The notes below the pieces were generated by a model. The model made no database searches, was not told the DNA's origin, and saw nothing but the letters and a program-made list of their open reading frames with translations. A stretch of 64,000 nt of DNA from Donghicola tyrosinivorans (GTDB taxonomy: Bacteria; Pseudomonadota; Alphaproteobacteria; Rhodobacterales; Rhodobacteraceae). Numbering within the stretch: the first letter of the stretch is position 1; each line of letters begins with the position of its first letter. Positions 29,084 to 38,100 of the stretch are shown one piece after another. A program made the position numbers and the translations under genes. The stretch is from NCBI RefSeq assembly GCF_003003355.1, contig NZ_PVTQ01000015.1:37209-101208 (forward strand). The letters run 5' to 3'.

Positions 29084-29500
29084 ATGACCACCACCAGCAC
29101 AGAACGCGGAACGAAATGGCTGATGCAGGCCGGTCTGCGTCCGACGCGCCAGCGTCTGGCGCTGGCAGAGTTGCTGGTTGGCGATGGTCAGGACCGTCAC
29201 GTCACCGCAGAGATGCTGTTTTCCTCTGCAAAAGAGAAGGGGCACAAGGTGTCTCTGGCGACTGTTTACAACACCCTGCGGGCCTTTTGCGACGTGGGTT
29301 TGATGCAGGAAGTCACCGTGGACGGTAGCAAAAGCTACTTTGACACCAACACCCACGATCATCCTCATTTCTTCTGGGAGGATGATGGCAAGCTGACCGA
29401 CGCCCCGTCGGAAGAGTTGCAGATCGTGGGCCTGCCCGATGCACCGAACGGGATGCGTATCGCGAAGGTTGATGTGGTGATCCGCCTGCGCCGCGAATAA
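29084..29500 (+). CDS. irr: Iron response regulator Irr (Fur family)
   Basis: This 138-residue Fur-family regulator has the winged-helix region RPTRQRLALAELL with HVTAEMLF and VSLATVYNTLRAF, followed by the metal/heme-binding THDHPHFFWED segment. The absence of a long C-terminal Cys-rich part and the THDHPHF context point to Irr rather than Fur. Irr is the heme-responsive iron regulator of Rhizobiales and Rhodobacterales. ATG 29084 is chosen; the frame runs open far upstream, through the fabA shadow, without meaning. It is divergent from fabA. Confidence 0.9.
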   Translation: MTTTSTERGTKWLMQAGLRPTRQRLALAELLVGDGQDRHVTAEMLFSSAKEKGHKVSLATVYNTLRAFCDVGLMQEVTVDGSKSYFDTNTHDHPHFFWEDDGKLTDAPSEELQIVGLPDAPNGMRIAKVDVVIRLRRE

Positions 29501-29523
29501 TTCGCGCCCCACTGCCGGACATG

Positions 29524-29556
29524 AAAACGCCGCGCCCGAGAGGGCAGTGGCGATTT
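29524..29556. terminator. Terminator between irr and the hybrid kinase
   Basis: AAAACGCC and GGCGATTTT flank an inner GCCC/GGGC stem with a GAGA loop. It sits between two convergent genes, and A/T runs lie on both sides. Confidence 0.65.
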
Positions 29557-29591
29557 TGTTTTCAACGGCTGCGTGTAGTCGGCTTTTGGCC

Positions 29592-32222
29592 TTACGCGCT
29601 AAGCGGCCAGGGCTCTAGTTCCAGATTGATACCGTAGCCTAGCATCATCATGGTAATTTCTACCCGCGCCCCCAGCCACGCCTGCGACAGCTCTGCCACG
29701 CCCTCTGGCATGTTGTAATCGGGGTTGGTCTTTAGCTGTGTTTGCGCCTCGGCCAAGGCGGCGTGCAGCTCGTGTAGACCAAAGCTACCGGCAGAGCCTG
29801 CGGTCTTGTGGACGATCGAGGTCGCTTCTTTGCGGTTCTCTTCGTTTTGGGCCAGCGGGACCAGCGCATCGAACGCTCGGTCGGTTTCGGTCACGAAACG
29901 CTCGACCAGCGCGCGCATTTCTTCGGGCGGCAGGTCACGGGCCAGCGCCGCGAGGAAGCTGTTGTCACCGTCGTCCTCTTCGCCAGCCGCGAAATCAATG
30001 TCGGCATCATCGTCGTCTTCGTCCGCGGTCCAGTAATGCAGGATTTTATTCAACTCGGCGCGGATGATGGGTTTCGACAGAACGTCGTTCATGCCCGCCT
30101 CGGTAAAGGTCTCGATCTCTTCGGGCAGGGCGTGGGCGGTGGCGGCGATGATCGGGGTCATCTTGTTGGGGCCTGTGCCGGAACGGATGGCGCGGGTGGC
30201 GGCAACGCCGTCCATACCGGGCATAGAGATGTCCATGAGGATCGCGTTATAGGCGGTGGCATTGGCAGCCTCGACCCCTTGCATGCCATCGTGGGCCTCG
30301 GACACGGTGTGACCGGCGCTTTCCAGCATCTCACGCAGAACACGGCGGTTGATCATGTTGTCTTCGACCATCAGCAGATTCAGGGCCTTGCCCTTTTGCG
30401 GCAGGACGACAGGAGCCTCAAACGAGTCCTCGGCGGCTTCGATGCGGATCGGGATGCGGACCCAGAACATGCTGCCTTCGCCGGGTTCCGAGGTGACGCC
30501 GATGCTGCCACGGATCATCTGCACCAGACGGCGCACGATCCCCAGACCAAGGCCCGAGCCTTCGACGTTCCGGTCATAGGTGTCATCGATGGTCTCGAAA
30601 TCATCAAAGATGCGTTTCTGGTCTGCCGCCGCGATGCCGCAACCGCTGTCGATGACGCGCAGTTCCAGTTCGGGCTGGCCAGCGGGGGTTAGGGGTTCAT
30701 GGATTTCGGCTTCGACGATGACTTCACCGTCTTTGGTGAATTTGATCGCGTTGTTCACCAGATTCAGCAGGACCTGACGCAGGCGGGCACGGTCGGTCTT
30801 GATGCCGGGTACCGGATTGCCCACCCAGTCAAAGCTGAGGTCGTTATCGTTCTTGCGCGCCAGACCCATTTGCGAGGCCAGAACCTCTTGCACCAGACGC
30901 TGAGGGTCGAACGAACTGATGTTCAGCGCCTCAACCTCTGTTTCCAGCTTGGTCAGATCCAGCACGTTGTTGATCAGGTCCATCAGGACGCGGCCCGAGT
31001 ATTCCATGTTCTGCACGTAGAACGATTGCTTTTCGTCCATGCGGGTGTGGCGGATCAGGTCCAGCATTCCAAGCAGGCCGTTCAGGGGCGTGCGCATCTC
31101 ATGGCTCATGACCGCAAGGAAGCGCGACTTGGTACGCTCACCGGCCAGTGCGCGGTCGCGTGCTTCAACGATTTCGGCCTCGGCGGCTTTGCGGGCGGAG
31201 ATATCGCGGATGAACGAGACGTAAACATCCCCTTGCGGCGTGTGCGCGGTTTCGATCGACAGTTCGACAGGGAAGGTGGTCCCGTCCTTGCGTAAGGCCT
31301 CAATCTCGATCCGGCCGCCGCCAATCAGGCGGGTTTCGCCGGTGCGGCGCATCCGCTCCATACCGATGTCGTGGCCGCGACGGTATTCTTCGGGAATGAT
31401 CAGATCGCGCAGGTTGGCGCCAACAGCCTCTTCGGGCTGGTAGCCAAAGATCGCAGTCGCGGCGCCATTGAATTCTTGCACGTTGCCATCGCGATCGACC
31501 ACCAGAACCGCATCCAGTGCAGTGTCCAGAATGGTCTGCACACGGGCGGCCAGACTGCGCTGCTTGTTGGCGTTGCGTTCATTCAAGGCGGCCAGACGGA
31601 ACAGGGCAAAGGACAGCGCGACCAGTACGATGATCATCGCAAAGGTCACAACGCCCAGAACCTGCATGGTGTGCAGAACGTTGTAGCGGGCAGCCGTCGA
31701 GATCTGGGTGAAGTTCTGAAGGTTCTTCAGCGACACCTCACGCACGACCGGCGATAGGGTGCGATAGCCATCCATCAAATCCGGAAGACCGGCGGCAAGG
31801 ACCGTGTCATTCGCATCGATCAGCGGGATCGCGGCGGTCAGAACGGCGCGGATATCTTTGAAGTAGACGTCCACCGACTCGGTGCCCACATTCGTGCGCA
31901 GCGCGGTGGCGTTTTCGACCGTGGTCACACGGCTGAAGAAAATGTCGAACTTTTGCCGGAGGCTGGCCAGCGCGGCTGCATCTTCGGGCTGCAGCAAGGC
32001 TTCGTGCAGGGCGCTGGAGTAGCGCAGGAATTCCACCTCCAACTGCGAGAGCGTCCAGATGACGCTGTCACTGTTGGCTGTTTGCAGCCGCTTCTGTTTT
32101 TCAAAAACGTTCACGCTCAGGGCGAGGATCACCCCGAACGCAACTGCAAGTGCCGTGGCAACGACAGCAATGCGCGCGCCCTTAAGATAGGTCTTCCGAT
32201 GAACGCTGCGCACTGGGAGCAA
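29592..32222 (-). CDS. Membrane hybrid histidine kinase (PAS-HK-REC-HPt)
   Basis: This 876-residue protein has a first membrane helix (about 18-38), a periplasmic helical sensor region (about 40-185) and a second helix (about 186-210). A PAS domain (about 225-345), kinase with H374 (VMSHEMRTPLNG) and GLGLGIV box, receiver with D664 (ILMDISMPG) and C-terminal HPt with H805 (IVHKTAGSAGSFG) follow. The layout is that of TorS/ArcB-like phosphorelay kinases. I chose TTG 32222 behind aaggaaa, 16 bases after the upstream stop; longer starts would overlap that gene. No cognate response regulator is adjacent, but the exported protein upstream is a likely sensing partner. Confidence 0.9.
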   Translation of the reverse strand: MLPVRSVHRKTYLKGARIAVVATALAVAFGVILALSVNVFEKQKRLQTANSDSVIWTLSQLEVEFLRYSSALHEALLQPEDAAALASLRQKFDIFFSRVTTVENATALRTNVGTESVDVYFKDIRAVLTAAIPLIDANDTVLAAGLPDLMDGYRTLSPVVREVSLKNLQNFTQISTAARYNVLHTMQVLGVVTFAMIIVLVALSFALFRLAALNERNANKQRSLAARVQTILDTALDAVLVVDRDGNVQEFNGAATAIFGYQPEEAVGANLRDLIIPEEYRRGHDIGMERMRRTGETRLIGGGRIEIEALRKDGTTFPVELSIETAHTPQGDVYVSFIRDISARKAAEAEIVEARDRALAGERTKSRFLAVMSHEMRTPLNGLLGMLDLIRHTRMDEKQSFYVQNMEYSGRVLMDLINNVLDLTKLETEVEALNISSFDPQRLVQEVLASQMGLARKNDNDLSFDWVGNPVPGIKTDRARLRQVLLNLVNNAIKFTKDGEVIVEAEIHEPLTPAGQPELELRVIDSGCGIAAADQKRIFDDFETIDDTYDRNVEGSGLGLGIVRRLVQMIRGSIGVTSEPGEGSMFWVRIPIRIEAAEDSFEAPVVLPQKGKALNLLMVEDNMINRRVLREMLESAGHTVSEAHDGMQGVEAANATAYNAILMDISMPGMDGVAATRAIRSGTGPNKMTPIIAATAHALPEEIETFTEAGMNDVLSKPIIRAELNKILHYWTADEDDDDADIDFAAGEEDDGDNSFLAALARDLPPEEMRALVERFVTETDRAFDALVPLAQNEENRKEATSIVHKTAGSAGSFGLHELHAALAEAQTQLKTNPDYNMPEGVAELSQAWLGARVEITMMMLGYGINLELEPWPLSA

Positions 32223-32238
32223 TGCCGTTTCCTTGGTT

Positions 32239-32766
32239 TTAGTCCTCTTGGACTTCGATATTGCGAAGCTGCCAGATGCTGTTTGCATAGACAACTTCGG
32301 TGCGGAATGCAGGGTCGCTGTCGTAGGGGTAAACCAGCCACAGCGGACCTTTGTTACGCACAGGCATCGCATTTCCGTCCATACGAAGCGCAATTACCGG
32401 GCCGGGATAGTCCTCGGCGGGGGCGGCCATCTCGATCGCGTAGTCGTTCAGGGCAACCGCGCGGATGTTGTCCGATTTCGCGCCTACGGCTTCCAGAATT
32501 GCGCGCAGGGTCGGTCCCTCGAAGGTCTTGGTGCCTTCTGTCCAGATCGTGGTTGTCTGGAATTCCTGAATTCCCAACGCTTCCAGCATGGCGGTGTCAA
32601 AGTCGGCCTGATCACCATTGTTCGTTTCGGTGATGTTGCCTTTTACGCTAAGAACGACGGGCCCGACGGGGGCATCAAGAGCAGCTGCGCTATGGGGTGC
32701 CAGAGCACCGAATGCTACGGCACTTGCGAAAAGTGCGCCGCGCATGAATTTATCGGTAAGGTACAT
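32239..32766 (-). CDS. Exported molybdopterin-oxidoreductase-like protein lacking cysteine
   Basis: This 175-residue protein has a signal peptide (residues 1 to about 29, cleavage after SAAALA-like SAAA). The mature part resembles a shortened sulfite-oxidase-type molybdopterin-binding fold (TFEGPTLRAILEAVGA, VALNDYAIEM, LRMDGNAMPVRNKGPLWLVYPYD). There is no cysteine anywhere, so the Mo-ligand Cys of catalytic members is missing and the protein is probably not an enzyme of that kind. It is co-transcribed with the hybrid kinase 16 bases downstream and may be its periplasmic ligand-binding partner (inference). Confidence 0.75.
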   Translation of the reverse strand: MYLTDKFMRGALFASAVAFGALAPHSAAALDAPVGPVVLSVKGNITETNNGDQADFDTAMLEALGIQEFQTTTIWTEGTKTFEGPTLRAILEAVGAKSDNIRAVALNDYAIEMAAPAEDYPGPVIALRMDGNAMPVRNKGPLWLVYPYDSDPAFRTEVVYANSIWQLRNIEVQED

Positions 32767-32894
32767 TTAGATTGAAACTCCATCCCAAGTCCCTTGATTT
32801 TGTAACACGTGCTCTAGTGGTCGGGCACCCAGACATTGGAAACTCATATATAACCTTTATGATGTATGCTTCCCCGAAAACCCTCAAAAAATTG

Positions 32895-33758
32895 TCAAAA
32901 CCACTGGCCAGGTTCCATCAATCCAAGGTCCATCAACTGGGATGACGACCAATCGAATCTGGTAGAATTGCGCCACATGAAAGTGTGGATATCGAATGAG
33001 CTGCCCGGATTGCGTCGCAGGGCCTTTGCAGTCCGAAATGATATTATCGCGCCGGTGATATTGTGGTGCCACGGGCAGGCATAGGTATTGTACTCTTCCA
33101 ATGTGAAGGTGAAATCGTCACGCAGGCGGGCCTCGGGCGTGGCACGGAAGATTGAAATCCGGTCGATCTTCCGCCGCGTGCTGGGAATATGCTCTTCAAA
33201 GCGCCATCGCAGGCCGCCGTAAAAGTTCAACTGGCGGTCTTTGGGATGCCGGTTTTCGTCGGGACGCCCCAGCGCGAAATAGCCGGTACGGTCCATATGG
33301 GCGTCTTTCAGATCAACCGCGTTGGGGTTGGCCGACAGATCGCTGGCGTAGACATCCACCACATAGGTCAGAATGGCCGAGCGACGCTCTTCCGTGTGGA
33401 AGGTTGCCATTTCCCCGACGGTGCGTGTCTCGCAGAAGGGATAGAACAGGTACTCGGCGTTAAAGCAGTAATACAGCCATTGGCCAGTCGCGATGTCCGA
33501 TATCGCGTTCACGGCGTCGGGCACTGCATGGTCGGGCAGCATGTTGTAGGGCACGAAATGAACCGTTGATTCGAGCTCCGGTTCCAAATCGATCGTCGAG
33601 GCGGCCAGAACGATCACCTGTTTAAAGCCCAGTTTCTGGTGATGCAGAATGGTCGAGTCGACCTCAACGGGGTCTTCTGCAAAGATCAGCGCGATTGGAC
33701 CTTTGGTCATGGCCGCTGCGCCGCGTTTCAGGAAGTCCGCAAGATTCGTGTATCGCAT
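32895..33758 (-). CDS. Glycosyltransferase family 2-like protein
   Basis: This protein is 287 residues if started at ATG 33758 (MRYTNLADFLKRG); GTG or ATG codons up to 33809 remain possible. Features include a repeated strand/helix N-terminal half (IALIFAEDPVEVDSTILHHQKLGF) and an acceptor-like region with YYCFNAEYLFYPF. The C-terminal part is rich in Trp, Arg and His (CPWHHNITGAIISF). It resembles proteins annotated as glycosyltransferase family 2 or hypothetical near miaB in Rhodobacteraceae. No clear DxD motif is seen, so the activity is uncertain. Confidence 0.6.
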   Translation of the reverse strand: MRYTNLADFLKRGAAAMTKGPIALIFAEDPVEVDSTILHHQKLGFKQVIVLAASTIDLEPELESTVHFVPYNMLPDHAVPDAVNAISDIATGQWLYYCFNAEYLFYPFCETRTVGEMATFHTEERRSAILTYVVDVYASDLSANPNAVDLKDAHMDRTGYFALGRPDENRHPKDRQLNFYGGLRWRFEEHIPSTRRKIDRISIFRATPEARLRDDFTFTLEEYNTYACPWHHNITGAIISFRTAKALRRNPGSSFDIHTFMWRNSTRFDWSSSQLMDLGLMEPGQWF

Positions 33759-33864
33759 TGATCGCCCGCTCTTTTTGTCCCGCATAGGTTGGGTCATTCT
33801 GCCTGCCATTGCAAGCTGCTGGCTGAAAGGGTAAAGACTGCCGTCAATTCCCCTTCAGAACCGG

Positions 33865-35187
33865 ATGCGTGCCATGGCAGAGCCTAAAAAGCTGTATATC
33901 AAAACCTATGGCTGTCAGATGAACGTCTATGACAGTGAACGGATGTCCGAGGTCATGGAGGGCTATCAGCGCACGGAAAATCCCGATGACGCGGATATGA
34001 TCCTGCTGAACACCTGCCACATCCGCGAAAAGGCCGCCGAAAAGGTCTATTCGGAACTGGGCCGTTTTAAGCATCTGAAAGCCGAAAAGCCCGATCTGCG
34101 TATTGGTGTTGCCGGCTGTGTCGCTCAGGCCGAGGGCGAAGAGATCATGCGTCGTCAGCCGATGGTCGATCTGGTTGTGGGTCCGCAAAGCTATCACCGC
34201 CTGCCCGAGCTGGAGGCCCGCTCGCGCAAGGGCGAAAAGCCCGTGGACATCGATTTCCCCGAAGAGGACAAGTTCGAAAAGCTGAAAGGCCGTCCCAAGG
34301 CCAGCCGCGGCCCGACTGCATTCCTGTCGGTGCAGGAAGGTTGTGACAAGTTCTGCGCCTTCTGCGTGGTGCCTTACACCCGCGGGGCCGAGGTTTCGCG
34401 CCCTGTAGAGCAGGTACTGCGTGAGGCCCATGATCTGGTTGAGCGTGGCGTGAAAGAGATCACGCTGTTGGGTCAGAACGTGAATGCCTACCACGGCGAA
34501 GGGGTAGGGGGGACTTGGTCGCTGGCCAAGCTGATCTGGGAGCTGGATAAGATCGACGGGCTAGAGCGGATCCGCTTTACTACCAGCCACCCCAACGACA
34601 TGAGTGATGATCTGATTGAGGCCCATGGTACCTGCTCCAAGCTGATGCCGTACCTGCACCTGCCGGTGCAGTCGGGCAGCGACAAGATCCTCAAGCGGAT
34701 GAACCGCAGCCACACCGCCGAATCCTACCTGCGCCTGATCGAGCGTATCCGCGAAGCCCGCCCTGACATTCTGATGTCGGGTGACTTCATTGTCGGTTTC
34801 CCTGAAGAGACCGAAGAGGATTTCCAGGACACCATGGCGCTGCTTGAGGCGGTTAAATACGGCTATGCGTTCTCGTTCAAATATTCGACCCGCCCCGGCA
34901 CCCCTGCGGCAGAGCGGGCGCAGGTGGATGACGATGTTGCCTCGGACCGTCTGCAGCGCTTGCAGGCACTGATCACCAAGCATCAGCGCGAAGTGCAGGA
35001 TGCGATGGTTGGCCGGACCGTAAATGTCCTCTTTGAAAAGCCCGGTCGTCTGGATGGCCAGATGGTCGGCAAATCAGAGTATCTGCACGCCGTTCACGTG
35101 ACCGCAGAGGGCCTGAAGGCAGGCGATTTGCGTCAGGTCGAGATTACACAAAGCGGTCCGAACTCTTTAGCGGGGCGTTTGCTCTGA
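33865..35187 (+). CDS. miaB: tRNA-2-methylthio-N6-dimethylallyladenosine synthase
   Basis: This 440-residue radical SAM methylthiotransferase has the N-terminal iron-sulfur domain with [18 protein letters not shown] and GVAGCVAQ cysteines, the radical SAM motif CDKFCAFC, and a C-terminal TRAM domain (about 375-438). It adds the 2-methylthio group to i6A37 of tRNAs reading UNN codons. ATG 33865 and ATG 33874 are both possible starts; neither has a strong ribosome binding site. Confidence 0.96.
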   Translation: MRAMAEPKKLYIKTYGCQMNVYDSERMSEVMEGYQRTENPDDADMILLNTCHIREKAAEKVYSELGRFKHLKAEKPDLRIGVAGCVAQAEGEEIMRRQPMVDLVVGPQSYHRLPELEARSRKGEKPVDIDFPEEDKFEKLKGRPKASRGPTAFLSVQEGCDKFCAFCVVPYTRGAEVSRPVEQVLREAHDLVERGVKEITLLGQNVNAYHGEGVGGTWSLAKLIWELDKIDGLERIRFTTSHPNDMSDDLIEAHGTCSKLMPYLHLPVQSGSDKILKRMNRSHTAESYLRLIERIREARPDILMSGDFIVGFPEETEEDFQDTMALLEAVKYGYAFSFKYSTRPGTPAAERAQVDDDVASDRLQRLQALITKHQREVQDAMVGRTVNVLFEKPGRLDGQMVGKSEYLHAVHVTAEGLKAGDLRQVEITQSGPNSLAGRLL

Positions 35188-35404
35188 TTCGAAAACACCG
35201 TTGCGCAAATGGTCGACGGTAGGTTGACTGTGTCCTCATGATCGTCAACATGGGGTCATTAGGGTGTATTGTTTGTGTTTTTTGTGCAATGCGGGGGAAT
35301 TAACCCTCTAATAGCCAAATTCCCCGATAGTGCATCCGCATAGGTTCAGGTTAGTTTGATTTAATCCTGGCGCTTAGCGCGAAATGTAGACGGGAAAGTC
35401 AGAG

Positions 35405-36013
35405 ATGTTTTTGAAAAGTGTGCGCACCGCAGCGGCTGCTGTAGCCACCCTGTGCACCCTACATGTGGGTGTAGCTGCGGCGGATCAAGGTTATGTGACC
35501 AACGGCGATTACGGCCAGTTGAAGATCAAGCAGGGTGAAACCATTGTGGTGGATGGCGAACGTTACGTTCCCACGATCTGGGTTGACCCCGATGGGTGTG
35601 AACACTGGGTGATGGATGACGGTGCCGAAGGGTATATGACCCCGAACGTGCGCCGCGATGGCACCCCCGTTTGCCGTGAGGTGAACCTGTGCGGCGTTCT
35701 GAACACCGACCAGTATTTCGCCACCGACAGCGCCAAGATCGGTCCCGCAGGCCGCAAGACTCTGGCCGAGTTCTTCAAGAACGCATCGGCGCGCGCCTAT
35801 ATCGTCATGGGCCACACCGACAGCCGCGCCAGTGACGAATACAACATGAAGCTCTCGCTGCGTCGCGCGAACGCAGTTGCTGCCGTCGGCAACGACACCG
35901 GCGCGACCATCATGGACATTCGCGGTTATGGCGAACGTCAGCCGAAGGCACCTAACGACAGTGCCGCCAACATGGCGAAGAACCGCCGCGTTGAAATTTT
36001 CTGCATTCGTTAA
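35405..36013 (+). CDS. OmpA-family outer membrane/peptidoglycan-binding protein
   Basis: This 202-residue protein has a signal peptide (residues 1 to about 26, ending GVAAA), then a segment with TIWVDPDGCEHWVMDDGAEG (about 58-77). An OmpA C-terminal peptidoglycan-binding domain follows (about 95-202) with MGHTDSRASDEYNMKLSLRR and NRRVEI. It should anchor the outer membrane to the cell wall. The next gene, a small lipoprotein, repeats the central WVDPxGCxHW motif, so the pair probably works together. Confidence 0.88.
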   Translation: MFLKSVRTAAAAVATLCTLHVGVAAADQGYVTNGDYGQLKIKQGETIVVDGERYVPTIWVDPDGCEHWVMDDGAEGYMTPNVRRDGTPVCREVNLCGVLNTDQYFATDSAKIGPAGRKTLAEFFKNASARAYIVMGHTDSRASDEYNMKLSLRRANAVAAVGNDTGATIMDIRGYGERQPKAPNDSAANMAKNRRVEIFCIR

Positions 36014-36027
36014 GACTGGGGCCGGAT

Positions 36028-36363
36028 ATGAAACTGACAAAAGCGATCATTCTGTGCTGTGGCGCTCTGGCTCTGGCCGGTTGTGAAGGCGGTACGTGGG
36101 AAGGCGGCCTTTGGGGCAACAACAATGGCGATATGACCCGCGACCGCGGCATCGACCAGAAAGACCTCAGCCAGCTGCAAGCCGGTATCTGGGTCGATCC
36201 CAACGGCTGTGACCACTGGATCATCGATGATGGCGTCGAAGGCTACCTCAGCCAGCGTCTGGACAAATACGGCAAGCCCGTGTGCTCGGGTGCCGCGCCG
36301 CCGAACACCGCGACCGGCAACTTCAAGGCTGGCGCAACCGCGCTGATCGGTGACCCGATCTAA
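36028..36363 (+). CDS. Small lipoprotein sharing a motif with the OmpA neighbour
   Basis: This 111-residue protein has a lipobox LALAGC at the N-terminus (lipidated Cys at about residue 19). The mature part contains GIWVDPNGCDHWIIDDGVEGY and a following KPVC, nearly the same as the segment in the OmpA protein 14 bases upstream. No known enzymatic domain is present. The shared motif with its conserved Cys pair suggests a common fold or interaction at the outer membrane. It ends before a strong terminator. Confidence 0.8.
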   Translation: MKLTKAIILCCGALALAGCEGGTWEGGLWGNNNGDMTRDRGIDQKDLSQLQAGIWVDPNGCDHWIIDDGVEGYLSQRLDKYGKPVCSGAAPPNTATGNFKAGATALIGDPI

Positions 36364-36391
36364 GCGGATGCCCGCAAATGTAACTGCTCAA

Positions 36392-36418
36392 AACCCCGGC
36401 CAAGTGCCGGGGTTTTTT
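36392..36418 (+). terminator. Intrinsic terminator after the lipoprotein
   Basis: The stem ACCCCGGC/GCCGGGGT has a CAAGT loop followed by TTTTTT, 29 bases beyond the stop. Confidence 0.9.
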
Positions 36419-36537
36419 GTATCTGGATCATGACAAAATCACGCGCCCTCTTGCGCCCCTATCCGCAAGTTGGCAACCTTGGGGAAAGACCTTATCGGAG
36501 AGCCCTTTGACAATCTGCCCCCTGTTTCCGCGCAACT

Positions 36538-37551
36538 ATGCGGTGGCCCATGGCTGAACTATTCATTCAGTTTGATGACAACCGGCTGATGTCCATTCTC
36601 TGCGGAGAATACGACCGGCACTTGACCCAGATCGAGAAAGCGCTGGAAGTCCAGCTTTTGCGACGGGGAAACCAGATTACCATCGTTGGCGAGGAAGCCC
36701 CCGCGCAGGACGCGCTGGATGTTCTTGAGGCGCTTTATGAGCGTCTGGAAGGCGGTCGCCCCGTGGAAAGCGCCGACGTAGATCGCGAATTGCGCATGGG
36801 GCATCCCGCCGAGCCTGAGTCGGGTCCGTCCGACCAGTTGGAAATGTTCGGGCGCGGCTCTTATGAGATCAAAACGCGCAAGAAAGTGATCGAACCCCGA
36901 ACGGATGCTCAGAAAGCCTATGTGAAGGCCTTGTTCGAACATGAACTGGCCTTTGGCATCGGGCCTGCCGGTACGGGTAAAACCTATCTGGCCGTCGCGG
37001 TTGGCGTGTCCATGTTCATCGACGGCAAGGTGGACCGGATCATTCTGTCCCGTCCCGCTGTTGAGGCGGGCGAGCGTTTGGGCTTTTTGCCCGGCGCGAT
37101 GGAGGACAAGGTCGATCCCTACATGCAGCCGCTTTATGACGCGCTGAATGATTTCCTTCCCGGCAAGCAACTGGCCAAGCTGAAGGAAGAAAAGAAGATC
37201 GAGATTGCGCCGCTGGCCTTCATGCGCGGACGGACCCTGTCCAATGCCTTTGTGGTGCTGGACGAGGCGCAGAACGCCACGACCATGCAGATGAAGATGT
37301 TCCTGACCCGTCTGGGTGAAGGCAGCCGCATGGTGATCACGGGTGACCGCTCGCAGGTGGACTTGCCGCGCGGCGTTCAATCGGGTCTGGCCCATGCCGA
37401 GCAACTGCTTGGGAATATTCCTGACATCAGCTTTAGCTACTTCACCTCGTCGGATGTGGTTCGTCACCCGCTGGTGCGTGCTATCATCGAGGCCTATGAC
37501 GACGACGCCCAAAAAGCGATCGCCCGTCAGCAGCGCCAGCAACAGCAGTAA
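36538..37551 (+). CDS. phoH: PhoH-like ATPase (YbeZ)
   Basis: This 337-residue protein has Walker A GPAGTGKTYLA, the RPAVEAGERLGFLPG segment, Walker B FVVLDEAQNAT and the TGDRSQVDLPRG motif of PhoH/YbeZ. It is an RNA-linked ATPase that works with YbeY in ribosome and RNA quality control, and the ybeY gene follows 5 bases downstream. ATG 36538 or ATG 36550 could be the start; no strong ribosome binding site distinguishes them. Confidence 0.95.
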   Translation: MRWPMAELFIQFDDNRLMSILCGEYDRHLTQIEKALEVQLLRRGNQITIVGEEAPAQDALDVLEALYERLEGGRPVESADVDRELRMGHPAEPESGPSDQLEMFGRGSYEIKTRKKVIEPRTDAQKAYVKALFEHELAFGIGPAGTGKTYLAVAVGVSMFIDGKVDRIILSRPAVEAGERLGFLPGAMEDKVDPYMQPLYDALNDFLPGKQLAKLKEEKKIEIAPLAFMRGRTLSNAFVVLDEAQNATTMQMKMFLTRLGEGSRMVITGDRSQVDLPRGVQSGLAHAEQLLGNIPDISFSYFTSSDVVRHPLVRAIIEAYDDDAQKAIARQQRQQQQ

Positions 37552-37556
37552 TCCTG

Positions 37557-38060
37557 ATGCTGACCGATTGCGTGTTTGAGGACGAGCGGTGGGAAGACGC
37601 CGGATTGGAAGCTCTGGCGGAAACTGCCGCTCGGGCCACGTTAGAGCATCTGGAGCTAGGGACGGCGGGCTATGAGATCGTCGTTCTGGCCTGCGACGAT
37701 GCCCGCATCAAAGAGCTGAACGCGGATTTCCGTGAGAAGGACAAAGCGACAAATGTGTTGTCGTGGCCGTCCGAGGAACGGGCCCCTGATGAACCCGGTG
37801 AGACGCCGTTTTATCCCGACATTCCCGATCCTGACGGACCACCGGAAGAGCTTGGTGATATCGCGATTTCCTATGATACCTGCCTGCGCGAAGCCGAAGA
37901 GGGGGGCATCCCCTTTGCCAACCATGTGACCCATTTGATGGTTCATGCGGTGCTTCACTTGCTGGGGCACGATCACATTGATGACGCAGATGCGACACTG
38001 ATGGAAGGAATCGAGACTCAGGTACTTGGCAAAATGGGTATTCCTGACCCATATAATTGA
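37557..38060 (+). CDS. ybeY: Endoribonuclease YbeY
   Basis: This 167-residue protein has the zinc motif HAVLHLLGHDH (three metal His) near residue 128 and the TNVLSWPSEER segment typical of YbeY. It acts in 16S rRNA 3' maturation and 70S quality control. It lies immediately after phoH and before corC, the standard phoH-ybeY-corC-lnt order of proteobacteria. Confidence 0.95.
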   Translation: MLTDCVFEDERWEDAGLEALAETAARATLEHLELGTAGYEIVVLACDDARIKELNADFREKDKATNVLSWPSEERAPDEPGETPFYPDIPDPDGPPEELGDIAISYDTCLREAEEGGIPFANHVTHLMVHAVLHLLGHDHIDDADATLMEGIETQVLGKMGIPDPYN

Positions 38061-38100
38061 GAAATGGCGGCGAATGCCGTGCAGCTCGAGAAACGGATTA

